Shown: positions 21,994 through 64,000 of the stretch, piece after piece
Layout: every line of letters starts with the position of its first letter
Position numbering within the stretch: position 1 is the stretch's first letter
Source: Apostichopus japonicus
Taxonomy: Eukaryota > Echinodermata > Holothuroidea > Aspidochirotida > Stichopodidae
Length of the DNA stretch: 64,000 nucleotides
NCBI RefSeq assembly: GCF_037975245.1
Contig: NC_092564.1
Span: 3,995,484 to 4,059,483 of the forward strand
Direction of reading: 5' to 3'
Program-made: the position numbers and the translations under genes
Notes under the pieces: generated by a model
What the model saw: the letters and a program-made list of their open reading frames with translations, nothing else
Told to the model about the DNA's origin: nothing
The model's database searches: none

Positions 21994-24059
21994 TGGTCAA
22001 TTCCATGATAAGGTCAACATCATACCCAAAAATTTAAAATCATTTTACATTAAAATTGTGTAAGTTTCCAATAAATAGAATACTTGAAGTTACTAAAAAT
22101 AATTTTTTCACCCCTGAAACATTATTTGTTTGATTATGGGGTCGGTAATAACAAGTGGTTCCCGTAGTAACTAAATTATGAAAAATACAGTGAAATTTCA
22201 TTTTGTGCAGATTTGTACATAGTAATCATAGGTATCATCAGTTTTATGGACTAATTATATTTGCTATAGCATAGTGCTCACTGAAAAGCTTCAATTTTTT
22301 TTTGACATCAAGGCATTAGACAATAGTGGTGAATTGAAAACACCCTCGATTTACTGTCACGCGAGTCACAAAATTTACTGTTTTTGTTTTTTTTCTCCTT
22401 GCCTGCACAAGACTTTTACTCCAAATAATGAATATCAAGTCTTCACATAGATACCAAAAGGATTACTGAATTTTCCTTTCCAGAAGATATTCAAATTTTG
22501 TGGAAAATCACCCTTTACGAATGTCACGCGAGTCACGTCACGCGAGTCACGTCAATTCAAGATAGTGTTTCTGCCAATTTATTGTGTGTTGGACTAATTA
22601 TATTTGGTATAGCATAGTGCTCAGTTAATAGCTTCAATTTTATTTTAACATCAAGGCATTAGACAACAGTTGTTAATTGAAAACAGTAAACACCCTCGAT
22701 TTACTGTCACGTGAGTTACAAAATTGACTGTTTTTGTTTTTTTCTCCTTGCCTGCACAAAAGTTTTACTCCAAATAATGAATATCAAGTCTTCACATAGA
22801 TACCAAAAGGATTACTGAATTTTCCTTTTCAGAAGATATTCAAATTTTGCAGAAAATCACCCTTTACGAATGTCACGCGAGTCACGTCACGCGAGTCACG
22901 ACAAATCAAGATAGTGTTTCTACCTATTTACTGTGTGAAAATTACAGGGATGTTATAGTTTGATGAATGAAGAACACTGATTAAAGATATCATAAATGAA
23001 TTCCCCTTTAATTAGGCAACTTGAATAATATGTGCACACATAATGCAACTAATAATAATAATTTCATTTGAAATATCAGAATTTAAAATCATGAATATTT
23101 ATTCGCAATATAATGCCTATTTTATCACCACATTTGGAAAGTTACCACATGTCATTGATTTTTTAGTAATATACAAAAACATAATCTATATTTGTATCTG
23201 GCAATGCCATGTGCTATGACTTGACAACCTTAAGGTTTTAACTGCTCAATCATTCCCAAAATCGTATTGGCGAATGTATCTTCTCAATATTACACTTTTG
23301 GTTTATTCAAATATGACAAATAAGAATGGTAATTTGAATCACATTTTGATAGATCTGTTTCTTTTATAACTTTCAAATGAGTGACTTCAACAGACTAAAT
23401 ATTGTTATAAATATTAATTGACAAGATATATTGCCTGAACAACTGTACTACCCGTACAGTATATTACCTACTGTCTGCAGTCATGAAAGTAACTCAGGGA
23501 CATTAATATGATCTGGACATTCCCAAGGGAAGTACCTTTTGGACACTTTCTAGACCAATGAATGTTTTATTTCACTAGGCAAGATCTATACCTTTGATTC
23601 ACTACTGCATTTGGTCTAGAACTATTCGAAAAGTGAACTTGTCACGCGAGTCACGTTTTCTTGTCACGCGAGTCACAATACATCTTCATCGTTATTTTCA
23701 TGCGTTACAACATTTTTTCAAAGTTGCATAGCAATTGAGGTAGAGGTGATTTTCAACTTCGGTATGATTATAAAAAGTGATTGGAAAAATTTTAATAAGA
23801 CATAAGAAATTGAACATTTGTGTGTGCATTCTGATTTTTGCTAATAGTAACTGTCACGCGAGTCACGTTTAGTTTTTCGCCAATTTCACCCCCAATACTT
23901 GAGGTATAAATATTTTTTGTCTACTGTTGTAAGCATTAAGGCGTACTTCACTGACTACATGAATGCTTTTCTCCCAGGTAACTTCTTTATTTGTTTAATG
24001 ATATCAAATAGAGAGGAATTTTAGTAAAAATGTCACGCGAGTCACCATGGAATTGACCA
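21994..24059. mobile_element. 2.07-kb TIR element carrying the GTCACGCGAGTCAC motif
   Basis: The ends TGGTCAATTCCATGAT and CCATGGAATTGACCA are inverted repeats of about 15 bp. Between them, GTCACGCGAGTCAC or a close variant occurs about ten times, all in the same orientation: near 22357, 22523, 22536, 22708 (diverged), 22871, 22884, 23641, 23662, 23852 and 24031. Inside is a tandem duplication of about 343 bp (22248-22590 and 22591 to about 22930). No protein is encoded. I did not find a clear target duplication and do not recognise the superfamily. Confidence 0.7.
22248..22930. repeat. 343-bp tandem duplication
   Basis: GGACTAATTATATTTG begins at 22248 and an equivalent begins at 22591. The two copies stay aligned through CACCCTCGATTTACTGTCAC, the TTCACATAGATACCAAAAGG stretch and the double GTCACGCGAGTCAC site. 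There are scattered differences, including one decayed motif in the second copy (GTCACGTGAGTTAC). Confidence 0.88.
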
Positions 24060-24289
24060 AATATGTTCACAATGAATTACGCCCCCACAATTGTGCATAT
24101 TTGTGGTGCAAGCAATTTTGTTTCAACATGTACAAGAAAAATACTAATAAATTGGCAGTCTGATGCTTTTAATGGGCTCAGTGACTGTTGCACTTATGTG
24201 GGTGTGGGTGTGTATAGGTGTAACTGTAAGTGTATGTTTTGGCTAGCTTATAAACATTTTATCTCAGGCTTCTCAGCAAACACAATTTA

Positions 24290-25260
24290 AATCAATGTCA
24301 TACTTGGTAGGTAGATGCCCCATCATGTGTGGATGTGCTGTATTGTTTGTGGTTCCCATTTGTGAATATTAATGAGTGGGTGGGCTTAACATTAAATTTC
24401 TTAAAATGTCAATCTCTTCAACGGTACAGTATATCCAATCTCGTTCATAAATTTGCTACTGTAAGGTGATGTAAATACATAGTAAGAACATCTTCTTTGC
24501 AAAAACAATTGTGACCTCAATAATATACATGAGTGGGTGGGACTTAATGGGAAATTGTCAAGAACAGATTGTAAACATGATATCTCAACAAACACAAATT
24601 GAATCAATGTCATATTTGCTATGTAGATGTGCCATATTGTGTTTGTAGTTCCCATCTCATGAATAATAATGTGGATGTGGCTTACCAAGAAATGTTGAAA
24701 TGTCACACAATATCTCAGCAACTGTATGTCTGATATAGTTCTTACTTGGTATGGTTATGTAACTACTGTATAGTAAGTATATGTTCTTTGAAAAAAATCT
24801 TACCTCATTAATATTTATGAGTGGGTGTGGCTTACCGTACATTTTAAATGTGAATATTTCTGCAACTGTATGTCTGATTTAGTTTACAGTGAAGTTACAC
24901 TTGGTATTGTGATGTAATTGCATAGGGCTTGTACAGTACATGTTCTTTCCAACAACAAGTTTTACCTCATTAGTAATCATGAGTGGGTGGGACTTAATGG
25001 TAAATTATCACATACGCTCTTGTAAACACGATTTCTTAATGACCATAACATGAATCAATGTCAAACTTGTTAGGTACGTAGATGCCCCATGATGAGAAGG
25101 TTGTTTGTGGTTCCCATCTAATGAATAGTAATAATGGGTGGGGCTTAACATTAAATTCATATAATGGTACAGGTATGGTGATGTTGGTACATGTATAATA
25201 AGCACATTTTCATGACGTCTCCAACTTTACATGTCATAAATATTCATCAGATTGCAAGAA
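24290..25260. repeat. Degenerate ~155-bp tandem repeats
   Basis: A unit built around ATGAGTGGGTGGGACTTAA, usually preceded by CCTCATTAATATT or a variant, recurs at about 24375, 24532, 24671, 24822, 24983 and 25135 (spacings about 138-161). Other shared words are AATCAATGTCATA, GTAGATGCCCCAT and GGTTCCCAT. Copies are strongly diverged. Weak echoes (CATTAAATATTCATG) continue to about 25560. Confidence 0.75.
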
Positions 25261-25560
25261 TTGGCTGTTGAACACAAGAGGACAACCAAATGTTCCTTTT
25301 TCCATGGTTTTCATCCTTGGCATATTAGATTTGTCACACTACATTCATAGTTACTGTATAAACCATGTTTTGTTTTTTGTGCATATATCATGAATATTAA
25401 TCAGTGAACATAAAATTATCAGTCAGATATCTTTGAAATATTAAGTCTAATTAGCTTTATATCCATGTACCTAGATAATATCATGTAAGTATATAGATAC
25501 ATGCTTATGAGATCATCAAATTTGACCTCATTAAATATTCATGCATGTATCTGCTTTATT

Positions 25561-28500
25561 ATGATGTCACTAAATAGACTTTGTCAACATGATAATGATT
25601 CTTGGTACCTTCCTTTTTATGTTGCAGAATAGTGTACAGAAGTGTATGAAACTATGAATATTAACATACATGCTTACCACACTATGGATCTGTTTGTGCA
25701 TCGGAACCACTAAATAAACGTTTTCATTTTCTGGTTTGTGTTTGTGTCTGAGATAAGGAGAACTTAATCAATAATAAAACAGCCCAACAATTTGATAATC
25801 CACAAGCACAGCAACTGCATTAGTATGTAACCCTTTAACTTTGCTGGGTAAACTTTTCCAAATTTGAAGACATGTTGTTATATTATTTGCCACCAGACAA
25901 GACAGAAATTTGTAAAACATAGTGTGCTTCAGTTTCTGTTTCTAAAGACAATAGAGTAAAAGAAAGGGACAAAACCAGCATACTGTACTTTGTGATTGTT
26001 TATTGCATATAAGTACAAATTTGGTAACTTCATTCATGAAGAGAAACACAGCTCAGCACTGATTGTGCGTCACAGTTCCTTTTTCAGGACATTTGAGTAA
26101 ACTTCTCTTCTTGATCATACATATTGTCTAATAAATCGATGGTTCCTAACTTCCTACTTCTGGAATTATCTCTTGGAAATTTCCCCGGTCCTGAAGTTTA
26201 TATTCAGTTGTTTGGTTTTACACTTCCATTGTATGTAAATGTTGTGCATTGCATGGTATGGTACATGCAGATACTGGTGGATCATAGATTGATATTTGAT
26301 ATCATATATTGAGCACACTGATGCAAACAAACCTGTGAAAACAATTGCTCTTAAAGATCTCTAAATTTGTTACCGAGTTGCCGATAAAGGCCAGATTAGA
26401 CTTTTTGTTTTCCTTTTAATTTAAAATCATTTCCAAATTAAGGCAATGAACATTCAACTTTTGTTAATTAACGTTGTAGATCCTTTTTGAGTTTTCACCT
26501 GATGTGACAAGCAAAGTAGACATTGATGATAAATGTTATAGGTTCAAGGTAACAGTTCATTGGCTGCCTGGTTCTTATGAATCATTTAATGTATCAGTAA
26601 TGCAGGTGTTCAACACTGTACTCTCCATGTACTGTTGTTCAACACCCAATTGTGTCAATAAGGGCACACTTGTACAGGTCTAATAACAGGCAGTACACTG
26701 ACACTGAAATTACTAAGTTAATAAATACTATATTTGTCATGAAAATAAATTTCTCAGGACCGCATCTTCAGCAACCAAAAACTACCCTAAATTTGAAGGC
26801 TAATGTTTACAAAATATAATGATCTGATTTGTGTCAATGTTGTTGACAAACAGTAGTACTGTGTGAATAGTGAGCCTGCCAATTTTTTTTTTGGCAAACT
26901 CCATTTTTTTTGGCCTTTCTTAATAATGCCATGTTTATAGGCATACAGTATGACTTTGTAGTACTGTACAGTACACGATGGCTGTAAAATCCATGTTTGA
27001 TAGTTAATAAATCACTTTCGTGAATCACAGCTAATTGACTGTCTTCTTCTGTCTTCTGCAGCTCTGATACTATCCAACCATGGGAAGTGGTGATACAGAC
27101 TGTTAACTGGCAAACTGTAGTACTGTATATGATTCCATATAGTGGACCTACTGTATAGTTTCAGCAGGATAGAGAGAGAGAGAGAAAGTTTCAAGTGATT
27201 AGCTTCCTTTATATCAAGTTGACTTCTTGTTACCAGGGGAACTCCATAATAAGCAGTGGTCACTAGAGGTTTTCTAACTTGGAAAAGTTGACCAGAAGTG
27301 TGATTCTCTGCAAAGTTGTTATACAAGGAGGAGAGTGCAAGACTCAGAGGAGGTAGAGTATTGTTGTTGCCATGTACAGTAATGCTTTTGAAAACTAAAA
27401 CCCTGGGACATTCTGAAAGCAGACAAATGCAAATATTTACATCACCGTGTCCTGTGTTTGCCTTTCACCATAAGTTTAACATACTGCACATTGTGTGGTC
27501 ATGTGCACTGTAAACTGACATAGATGAATCAGCAAAACAGTGATTAAATAACTGAACAGACTTTGAAGGTCTGGTGGGGATTTTATAATACAGCACAGTA
27601 ATTGTGATTTGGCATCTACTTTTATAGCAACCTCCCTTTTAACCTTTCCCACTTAACTTTAGACCATAATTAAACAGAAACTTGGCAATTCCATGGTTAC
27701 TGATGTTACCTGTTTTATAGTTTCGGTTACCTTTTGGTATCATAAATTTCTCATACAGGAGTTTGGTATTTTAGTTTTCTACAGTAGGTACATAGTGTCC
27801 AGGCCTACCTTAGCAACGGAAGCAAGATTTCATTTATTTATAAATGTAGATCCTATACTGACCAACATGTTGGTTACTCAAGTTACATAGCTTTAAAGCA
27901 CCTTAAATTAGACAAAGAGTTCACCTTACTAGATGAACCCGGAAAAAGTGATAGCCGTTAGCATACCCTGCCAGCTTATACACGTACTGTGTACCATAAA
28001 AATGTTTTGACTTTGCTCACTTCCATGAAACCACCAATGTAGTATGTGGACTGTAGCACGCTAAAGTATTTGAAGTGGACAACTTTACCCACTTACATAG
28101 GAATTCCTGAAATTATTATCTAACTTCTACAGTGTCCCACCTACATCTACAGTCTATACTATTTTAAAACATGTTTTGACAAAATGTGCAGATGAAAAAT
28201 TGGACCAATTCCTGTACAAGTATCTTTGACAATAATACTGCTGTTTTTGGACGGTATACGTATGTACGATGGCATAGCGCATGTTAATGAGTGAAATGCA
28301 TATGAAGTTCCACCTTGTAGATCCAGTTTCTAAGAAGTTACAAATGTTGTCCGGTGTTGTAAATACGAGTATCAAAGAAACAACAAGAAAGTTTTAGCAA
28401 GAATAATGGGGATATTTCTCCATTCTTATTTTCATTGGTCTCAAGCATATTCTATCCATTCTATCCATTCCATATATCTTCTAGCATGTATGAATTTGCT

Positions 28501-29007
28501 CTGTAAGACCAAGTCCGCTAAATGTGATTAATGTTACAGTGGCAATAATTGACAAATGGACACGCACAAAAAAGAAATTTTGTGAAATTTCCCTACATAA
28601 CCAAGGCGATCAGAAATCCCGATTCCAGAAGATAGTCCCCGGATTTCGTGGACCTTCCCCGATATAAAGTTGTCTCGGAATTGTCCCAGAATTGTAGGGC
28701 TGGATTTCATGTACAGTACTGTCACTGACCATTGCCAAATTTGTCAAACAGCCCCTGAGTAAATTTGAAAAAAAAATGCCTGTTTCTAGAGAATGTATTA
28801 CAGAAACAGTATAGATACAACCCCTTGATGTCAACAAGGGGGGGGGGGAGGGAGTGTCACCTTCAAAACATTTTCAACACTTCATGCTACAGTAGATAAA
28901 TTCCATAAAAGTCAAGTTTAAATTTGAAACAGTAACTCATTCCCCAGGTGACAAAAAGTCATTCTCAAATACAGTATACGAGTATAAGAATGTACCAGCC
29001 TCTCCTG
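25561..29007. other. Intergenic, no gene recognised
   Basis: AT-rich sequence with TACTGTA/TACAGTA words, a short GA run (27172-27185) and a G run at about 28840. No exon, RNA gene or bounded element that I can support. Confidence 0.55.
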
Positions 29008-29600
29008 TTTCTTAAGTATCTAGCATGACACTGGTTACAGATTCAGTGAATTTACCTGTGTATCAAAACTTCCCCTACTGAACCCTGCCTGAGGTCATCT
29101 ATTATTATGATGCAGGCATGTGATGCCATAGAAAACAGCACTTTCAAGAACTTCCGTGGATTCTCCTGTAAACACTTTCCAATATCTTGTTATATATATA
29201 TACATATGGATCTTACACTTAAAAGGTTACAACATTAAACATTTTCCAGATGAACTGAAAGTCCCAGTTTATACCAAAATTAGGTTTTGAAGTGATTCAG
29301 TATCTTAAGTTTCTTAAGTATCTAGCATGACACTGGTTACAGATTCAGTGAATTTACCTGTGTATCAAAACTTCCCCTACTGAACCCTGCCTGAGGTCAT
29401 CTATTATTATGATGCAGGCATGTGATGCCATAGAAAACAGCACTTTCAAGAACTTCCGTGGATTCTCCTGTAAACACTTTCCAATATCTTGTTATATATA
29501 TATACATATGGATCTTACACTTAAAAGGTTACAACATTAAACATTTTCCAGATGAACTGAAAGTCCCAGTTTATACCAAAATTAGGTTTTGAAGTGATTC
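29008..29600. repeat. Near-identical 302-bp tandem duplication
   Basis: The segment from TTTCTTAAGTATCTAGCATG to GAAGTGATTC occurs at 29008-29298 and again at 29310-29600, an offset of 302 bp. I saw no differences by eye over the body of the copies, including the TATATATATACATATGG stretch. Either a very recent duplication or an assembly artefact. Confidence 0.95.
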
Positions 29601-30990
29601 TCTTAGACTTCCATTACCTACAGAACTGAGTCACAGCATTGGATTTGATTGGATGTGACCCCTGGCAACGCTATTGGCTTATAGCCAGATTGTTTTGGAA
29701 GCAGGCAGGAATTGCACAATGTGATATTGTTTGGGTGAGAGTTAGGCAATAACAATCATGTTCTTTAGTGACCTCTCATTGTGATTTAGGTGCCTAGATG
29801 GATCAGATGCCATTGTAAAGAGAGCAAGAACAGCCAGTGTGCAGCAGATTCCAGAAATAAGTTTTAGATATATTCCCCTCTGCCAACCAAGCATGCCAAG
29901 CTTCCCTCGGTATACATGTACAATCTGTGATGAAAACAGACCTTATGAACCGAGTAAGGTAGTTCTCATCTCTTGTCCGGTTTCCAAATAACGACTTTCA
30001 TGTTTCTGCAAAGAGAAACATGCATTGGTTGTTCACCCTTGTTGTTTTCTTTGTATGCTCTCAAGAGAATTCTCACGAATCCGCAACCTTTGTTTCTATA
30101 ATGTGCCCTGTTTAGCTAGCTAAACATTAATAGCTATTAATGTCTAAAATTGACTGTACTCTAGCATCATGGTGCCTGAAGTGCTGCTCTGTTCATCGAC
30201 TGCAGTACAGTTAGTACAGTACAGTACAGAACATATATATGCAGATAGAAATGTTAAAAGGACTGGCGCGGGACTCGGTGCATGTATACTGCTGGTCTTG
30301 ACAGTCGGTGTCAGCAGCTACTACTGTAGGCTGCAATCTACCGGGAGGCGCTCTGTTACCGTACTTCAGAGCCAATCAGTATTGGCCTGGAACATAATTA
30401 TAATCATTTGTCGTGTGCAAAGCCATCTGATTAAAAGCAGTAAGGCACAGTGGGTGCAGTAAATTAGGGCGAGTCCATACAGTGGGTGGATTTTCACGTA
30501 ACTGTGGGAATGATTTAACAAGGAGCTTTGTCAAGTCAGACCATGTCAGTCAGTACATTCATATGAAATTCTTTTCAGTAGATTAATTAAGCCTAGATTC
30601 AAGTACATTGCTGCATATATACAGTATGTTTGGGTTACAATTGAACTCATCGATGTAGCCACAGGAGAGATTCAGAAGTCATTCCACCATTAGGAGTTTA
30701 ATAAATTAATTTGGAGCATTATAATACATGTACATATAGCTTAAGATAATCATGTTATATATGGTTGTGTGTTTGTTCTAGTACTGCTGATGGATCAGTC
30801 TTTTCTTACAGTACAAGTACTGTACTTGCAGATATTTTTTCCTCTAATTGTTTAAATCTACATTTTTTTGGTCACCGCCATATTGCCCAATACTGTACGT
30901 ATCTTAAGAATCTTTAGCAGTAACTTTTAGAAGCGTCTCTGATAGAATGTTAATTCTGATACACAGTACATATATGTTTCTTTCTGTTTT
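29601..30990. other. Intergenic, no gene recognised
   Basis: Unique-looking sequence upstream of the MEGF-like gene. It may hold its promoter and a non-coding first exon, because the first coding exon begins with an apparent 3' splice site, but nothing here identifies either. The word GTACAGTACAG recurs near 30200. Confidence 0.4.
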
Positions 30991-30996
30991 TTTTAC

Positions 30997-31268
30997 TCAC
31001 ATTGAAATCACTACAAATCAATTAAGTACAGTAGCTTAGATCTAGTTAAGTTGAAACCTGGACATGAAGAGTTTCAACTACTGTACTAGCTGAAATTAGT
31101 TACACAAGATTCTTGCAATTGAAATCACATATCTCACATTGAAATCTCACATTGAAATCACTACAAATCAATTAAGTACAGTAGCTTAGATCTAGTTAAA
31201 GCCGAGACCTGGACATGAAGAGTTTCAACTACTGTACTAGCTGAAAATAGTTAAACAAGATTCTTGCA
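30997..31268. repeat. Two-copy direct repeat, 150-bp offset
   Basis: The segment ATTGAAATCACTACAAATCA to ACAAGATTCTTGCA occurs at about 31001 and again at about 31151. The copies differ at a few positions (for example TTAAGTTGAAACC against TTAAAGCCGAGACC). Confidence 0.88.
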
Positions 31269-32169
31269 TAACTGATAAAATATTATAATCTGAATGAAAT
31301 CGACATTTCTCAGTGATGTGCTTCTGATATTTGTTGAATTATGTTTTCAGTCTAGATGACTGCCGAGGCCGTTGGCTTTCTTCAAATACTAACATCTGTA
31401 TTAGTTTTCATTTGTTGACATGTATGCAAACTGATAAAAATAGGTTTTGTAACAGATACACAAGGCACTACACTACTACAGGTGATTTTTTGCAAGGAAT
31501 TTTGTGACTTCCTAGTGAAACTGTCTACTGTATCTCTATTTTTAGCACTAAACGAATCTTGATGCTAATTAACTTTCCCCGGCCCTGTGTACCTATTTTC
31601 TTGTGATAAATTACCTCCAGACCATCAGACAGTTTTCAAGACCTGGTTTCATTAGCTCACAGTCCACTGCAGTAGCCTACAGGTATATAGCATACATGTG
31701 CAAGCAGTTAAGGCATATTACAGTTGTACACTACTTGATAGTGACGTATGAAGGGGTAAATAAAATTAGGGATTTCATCACAAAATATTCATTTACATGT
31801 AGCAATGAAAGAGAGAAATTGACTGCATGTAAGTAACTTCCTTTCCTTGTCCTAAGTTCTTCAGCACAGGGTTAAGAGGTTCCTTCCCCTAATTTCCTGA
31901 ATGTAAGAGCCTGTCTAGTGTCTGCCTAATGTGAACCACATGAAATAACTACTTGCTGTATTGGAAGCCACTTCATGAAATCTAGTTCACTCAGTGCTCT
32001 TAGATGCAGTGGTCGTGTATTACTTACTACTCTAGATAAATAGCATTCATGGAGGTCTCTTGTCACATACAGTATACTGTAAGTATTACACTGTACTGTA
32101 CATGTGTCCCCAGGATTTGTGTTCTTTCTTGATAATTGCATGTGCTCCTTGATGAGACACCCATCTGTA

Positions 32170-32285
32170 CAGTATTGTATGTTGGTATACACTAGAGAGA
32201 GAGAGAGAGGAGAATTAGGTGAGAGTACTGTAGTGGAACACTAGTGTTCCACTAGTCTCAACTAATTCTCACCTTCGCTCTGTCC
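32170..32285. repeat. GA microsatellite and 24-bp perfect palindrome
   Basis: A GAGAGA run is followed by a palindrome at 32231-32254 whose half is TAGTGGAACACT. The flanking sequences GAGAATTAGGTGAGAG and CTAATTCTCACC are partly complementary, so the whole can fold into a longer interrupted hairpin. Confidence 0.85.
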
Positions 32286-32341
32286 GACGGACATAGAGCA
32301 CTCTCCGCAAAGATAGACACCAACCGACCAAATGTACAGTA

Positions 32342-32670
32342 TGTTTATTATTATTATTTACCAAATTTATATAGCGCTCTTTTCATGCTTAAGCATGTAC
32401 AAGAGCGCTTTACAATGACAACAAAATGACAAAACCCTTAAAATAGGAATATGAAGAATAAAATTGACGCAGCTTAAATATTAATAAATAAAATATATAA
32501 ATAGGAAGGAATAATTTTAAAAATAATATAGATTTACAATGAAAATCCTTAAAAAAGAAAAAAAGTGAGTTTTAAGTAAATTTAAGTAACAAAATAACAA
32601 AACACCTTAAAATATGAATATGAAAAATGAAATGGATGCAGCTTGAATGTTAATTATATAAAAATATATA
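32342..32670. mobile_element. SINE/MITE-like dispersed repeat with TTTATATAGCGCTC end
   Basis: Begins with a TTA microsatellite and TTTATATAGCGCTC, then a hairpin in which AGCGCTCTT pairs with AAGAGCGCT around CATGCTTAAGCATG. TTTATATAGCGC with a complementary AGCGCTTTACA is a common end of short repeats in marine invertebrates. Two related blocks follow about 169 bp apart (GACGCAGCTTAAATATTAAT and GATGCAGCTTGAATGTTAAT). The class is uncertain. Confidence 0.6.
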
Positions 32671-32727
32671 TCCATACCAAGGAAAAGCTATGTGTAGCTA
32701 TTGGAGTAGTCTTTTGTGCTCAATGTA

Positions 32728-32990
32728 TACAGTAGGTGGCAAAAGAAGTGAGATCACTACAGTACTTAAGTTTCACGTTCTTCGAAACATTCATCAGGCG
32801 TCACCTGATGATCTCACTTCTTTTGCCATATCTACAGTATAGACAGGCCTGTGTACACTACAGTAGTCCTGTTATGATGCACACTAGACAGGGCTTCAGA
32901 ACTATAGACAGGCCTTTGTACTCTTGTTATGATGCACACTAGACAGGGCTACAGTACTGTAGACAGGCCCGTGTAGTGCTGTTATGATAC
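32728..32990. repeat. 20-bp perfect inverted repeat and ~60-bp triplicate
   Basis: TGGCAAAAGAAGTGAGATCA near 32729 is exactly complementary to TGATCTCACTTCTTTTGCCA near 32810. The loop contains TTCTTCGAAACATTCATCAGG-like sequence. Directly after, a unit marked AGACAGGCC...GTTATGATGCACACT occurs three times (32841, 32906 and 32961). Confidence 0.8.
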
Positions 32991-34114
32991 ACTTACAGCT
33001 TACTATAGTTTGCCTAGGCTTAGAGCTCTGACACATACTGTATTAGCAAGTGGTCAAATTTGCCATCATAAGTTACATATCTATATCAATTAACTCTTGA
33101 TTTTGACATTCACATTTAACAAGAAAATAAAAGTTTTGTTGAAAGTGTGTTTCAGGGCAAAACCAAGCATGTAAAGTAGGTAGAGTTGCTTTAACTTGCT
33201 TTAAGTTGTTTTGAGTGTAGCAGTTCCTTTATGAATCATCTCAAAGTTGTGGATCAAGGCTACTGTATATAACCAGACTCATATCGCAATCATTAAGTTG
33301 TAATCCAGATATTATGTCCGTTTGGCAACTTTGGCTCCATATGCGTATTTTGATTGACGTAAAATGACCTCTCATTCTTTTCCTTGATTCCTTCCTCTTA
33401 GTAGATCTTTAATCATGTTATCTGACATGTCACGTTTAAGTACGGAAAGGTTAAGTGCTACATTATATGCACCTACAGCACTGTCATAACTACGTTACAG
33501 TAGGTCCATTACTTGGGACATACAGTAATTTATCCTGATTTGCGAATTATACAGATATTTTTTAAATTTCTGTAAATGATAGCGCCAAACATGGAATGTT
33601 TTCATCAATCAGTTCAATCTTTGACGTGAACAGAAAATGTAAGATTTGATATCTTGAGAAGTAATTGAACTAACGTAGAATAAAGTCCCAAGGGCATCAG
33701 GAATGGAATTCATATGTCACCCTTGATGGTTCACTTTGAGTCATACTGTGTTAATATCTTGATCCTTTTCATTTTGTGAGCACTGTAAATTGCCCAGAGC
33801 CATCTAATTTGTAGATGTACAGTACTTAAACGGTTATCGATGTCACCCTGACAAAGTATAGTGTATCCCAGAAAGGTGTTGAAATGTTCATCTGGGCCGG
33901 GTCAAAGTTAAACACCAGCCCTGGTATTGAATGCTATTGTACAGTACTTATCAAAATCTCAGTTTACACCAATGGAGCCCCATTTTCTCGTTAAAAAGTC
34001 AAGGGCATTTGAGAATATATATGTGTGAATATGTATGAACTGTGAAGTCCAAGATTGCCTAATTCTCTAACCTCCAGTAGTCTCCTCTCTTTTCTTTTCA
34101 GGGTCGTCGTAAAG

Positions 34115-63955
<29,841 letters not shown>

Positions 63956-64000
63956 GTAAGAATCAGTTATAAAGATTAATGCAATATGTGTGTACATGTC

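Overview
This is a window of animal nuclear DNA: intron-rich genes with GT-AG junctions, AT-rich non-coding sequence, and many transposon relics and minisatellites. There is no sign of bacterial or viral origin. The repeat types and the similarity of the two genes to their vertebrate counterparts suggest a marine invertebrate deuterostome, most likely an echinoderm (perhaps a sea cucumber). That placement is inference, not proof.

Two protein-coding genes are supported. At the left edge, on the minus strand, lie the first six coding exons (about 280 residues) of AP-4 complex subunit epsilon-1 (AP4E1), from an ATG at 5645 down to 25. The rest of the gene is off the left edge. On the right, on the plus strand, nineteen coding exons between 34115 and 63955 encode about 833 residues of a MEGF10/MEGF11/Draper-type engulfment receptor: signal peptide, EMI domain, then a long run of EGF/laminin-EGF-like repeats. 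Its transmembrane and cytoplasmic parts lie beyond the right edge. All splice phases in both reconstructions agree.

The 28 kb between the genes (about 5.9-34 kb) is a transposon graveyard. It holds two 376-bp hAT-type MITEs, each with a perfect 8-bp target duplication; a frameshifted LINE with ORF1, endonuclease and reverse-transcriptase remnants ending in an AAATA-rich tail; a 426-bp long-inverted-repeat element; a 3.27-kb TIR element with a 1.55-kb hAT-like element nested inside it; a minisatellite; a 2.07-kb TIR element carrying many copies of GTCACGCGAGTCAC; degenerate ~155-bp tandem repeats; and a near-identical 302-bp duplication.

The introns of the MEGF-like gene hold more repeats. 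The 6.7-kb first intron contains a 3.6-kb TIR element that splits an array built from TACTGTAC/GTACAGTAC motifs, with a further foldback element nested in it. Later introns contain two copies of a MITE bounded by TTAA, a tRNA-derived SINE, and two large minisatellites, one of which repeats a splice-acceptor-like sequence about every 33 bp. The two genes have unrelated jobs (vesicle coat adaptor and engulfment receptor), and nothing suggests they work together. I found no defence system, operon or CRISPR. The most unusual signals are in the repeats.
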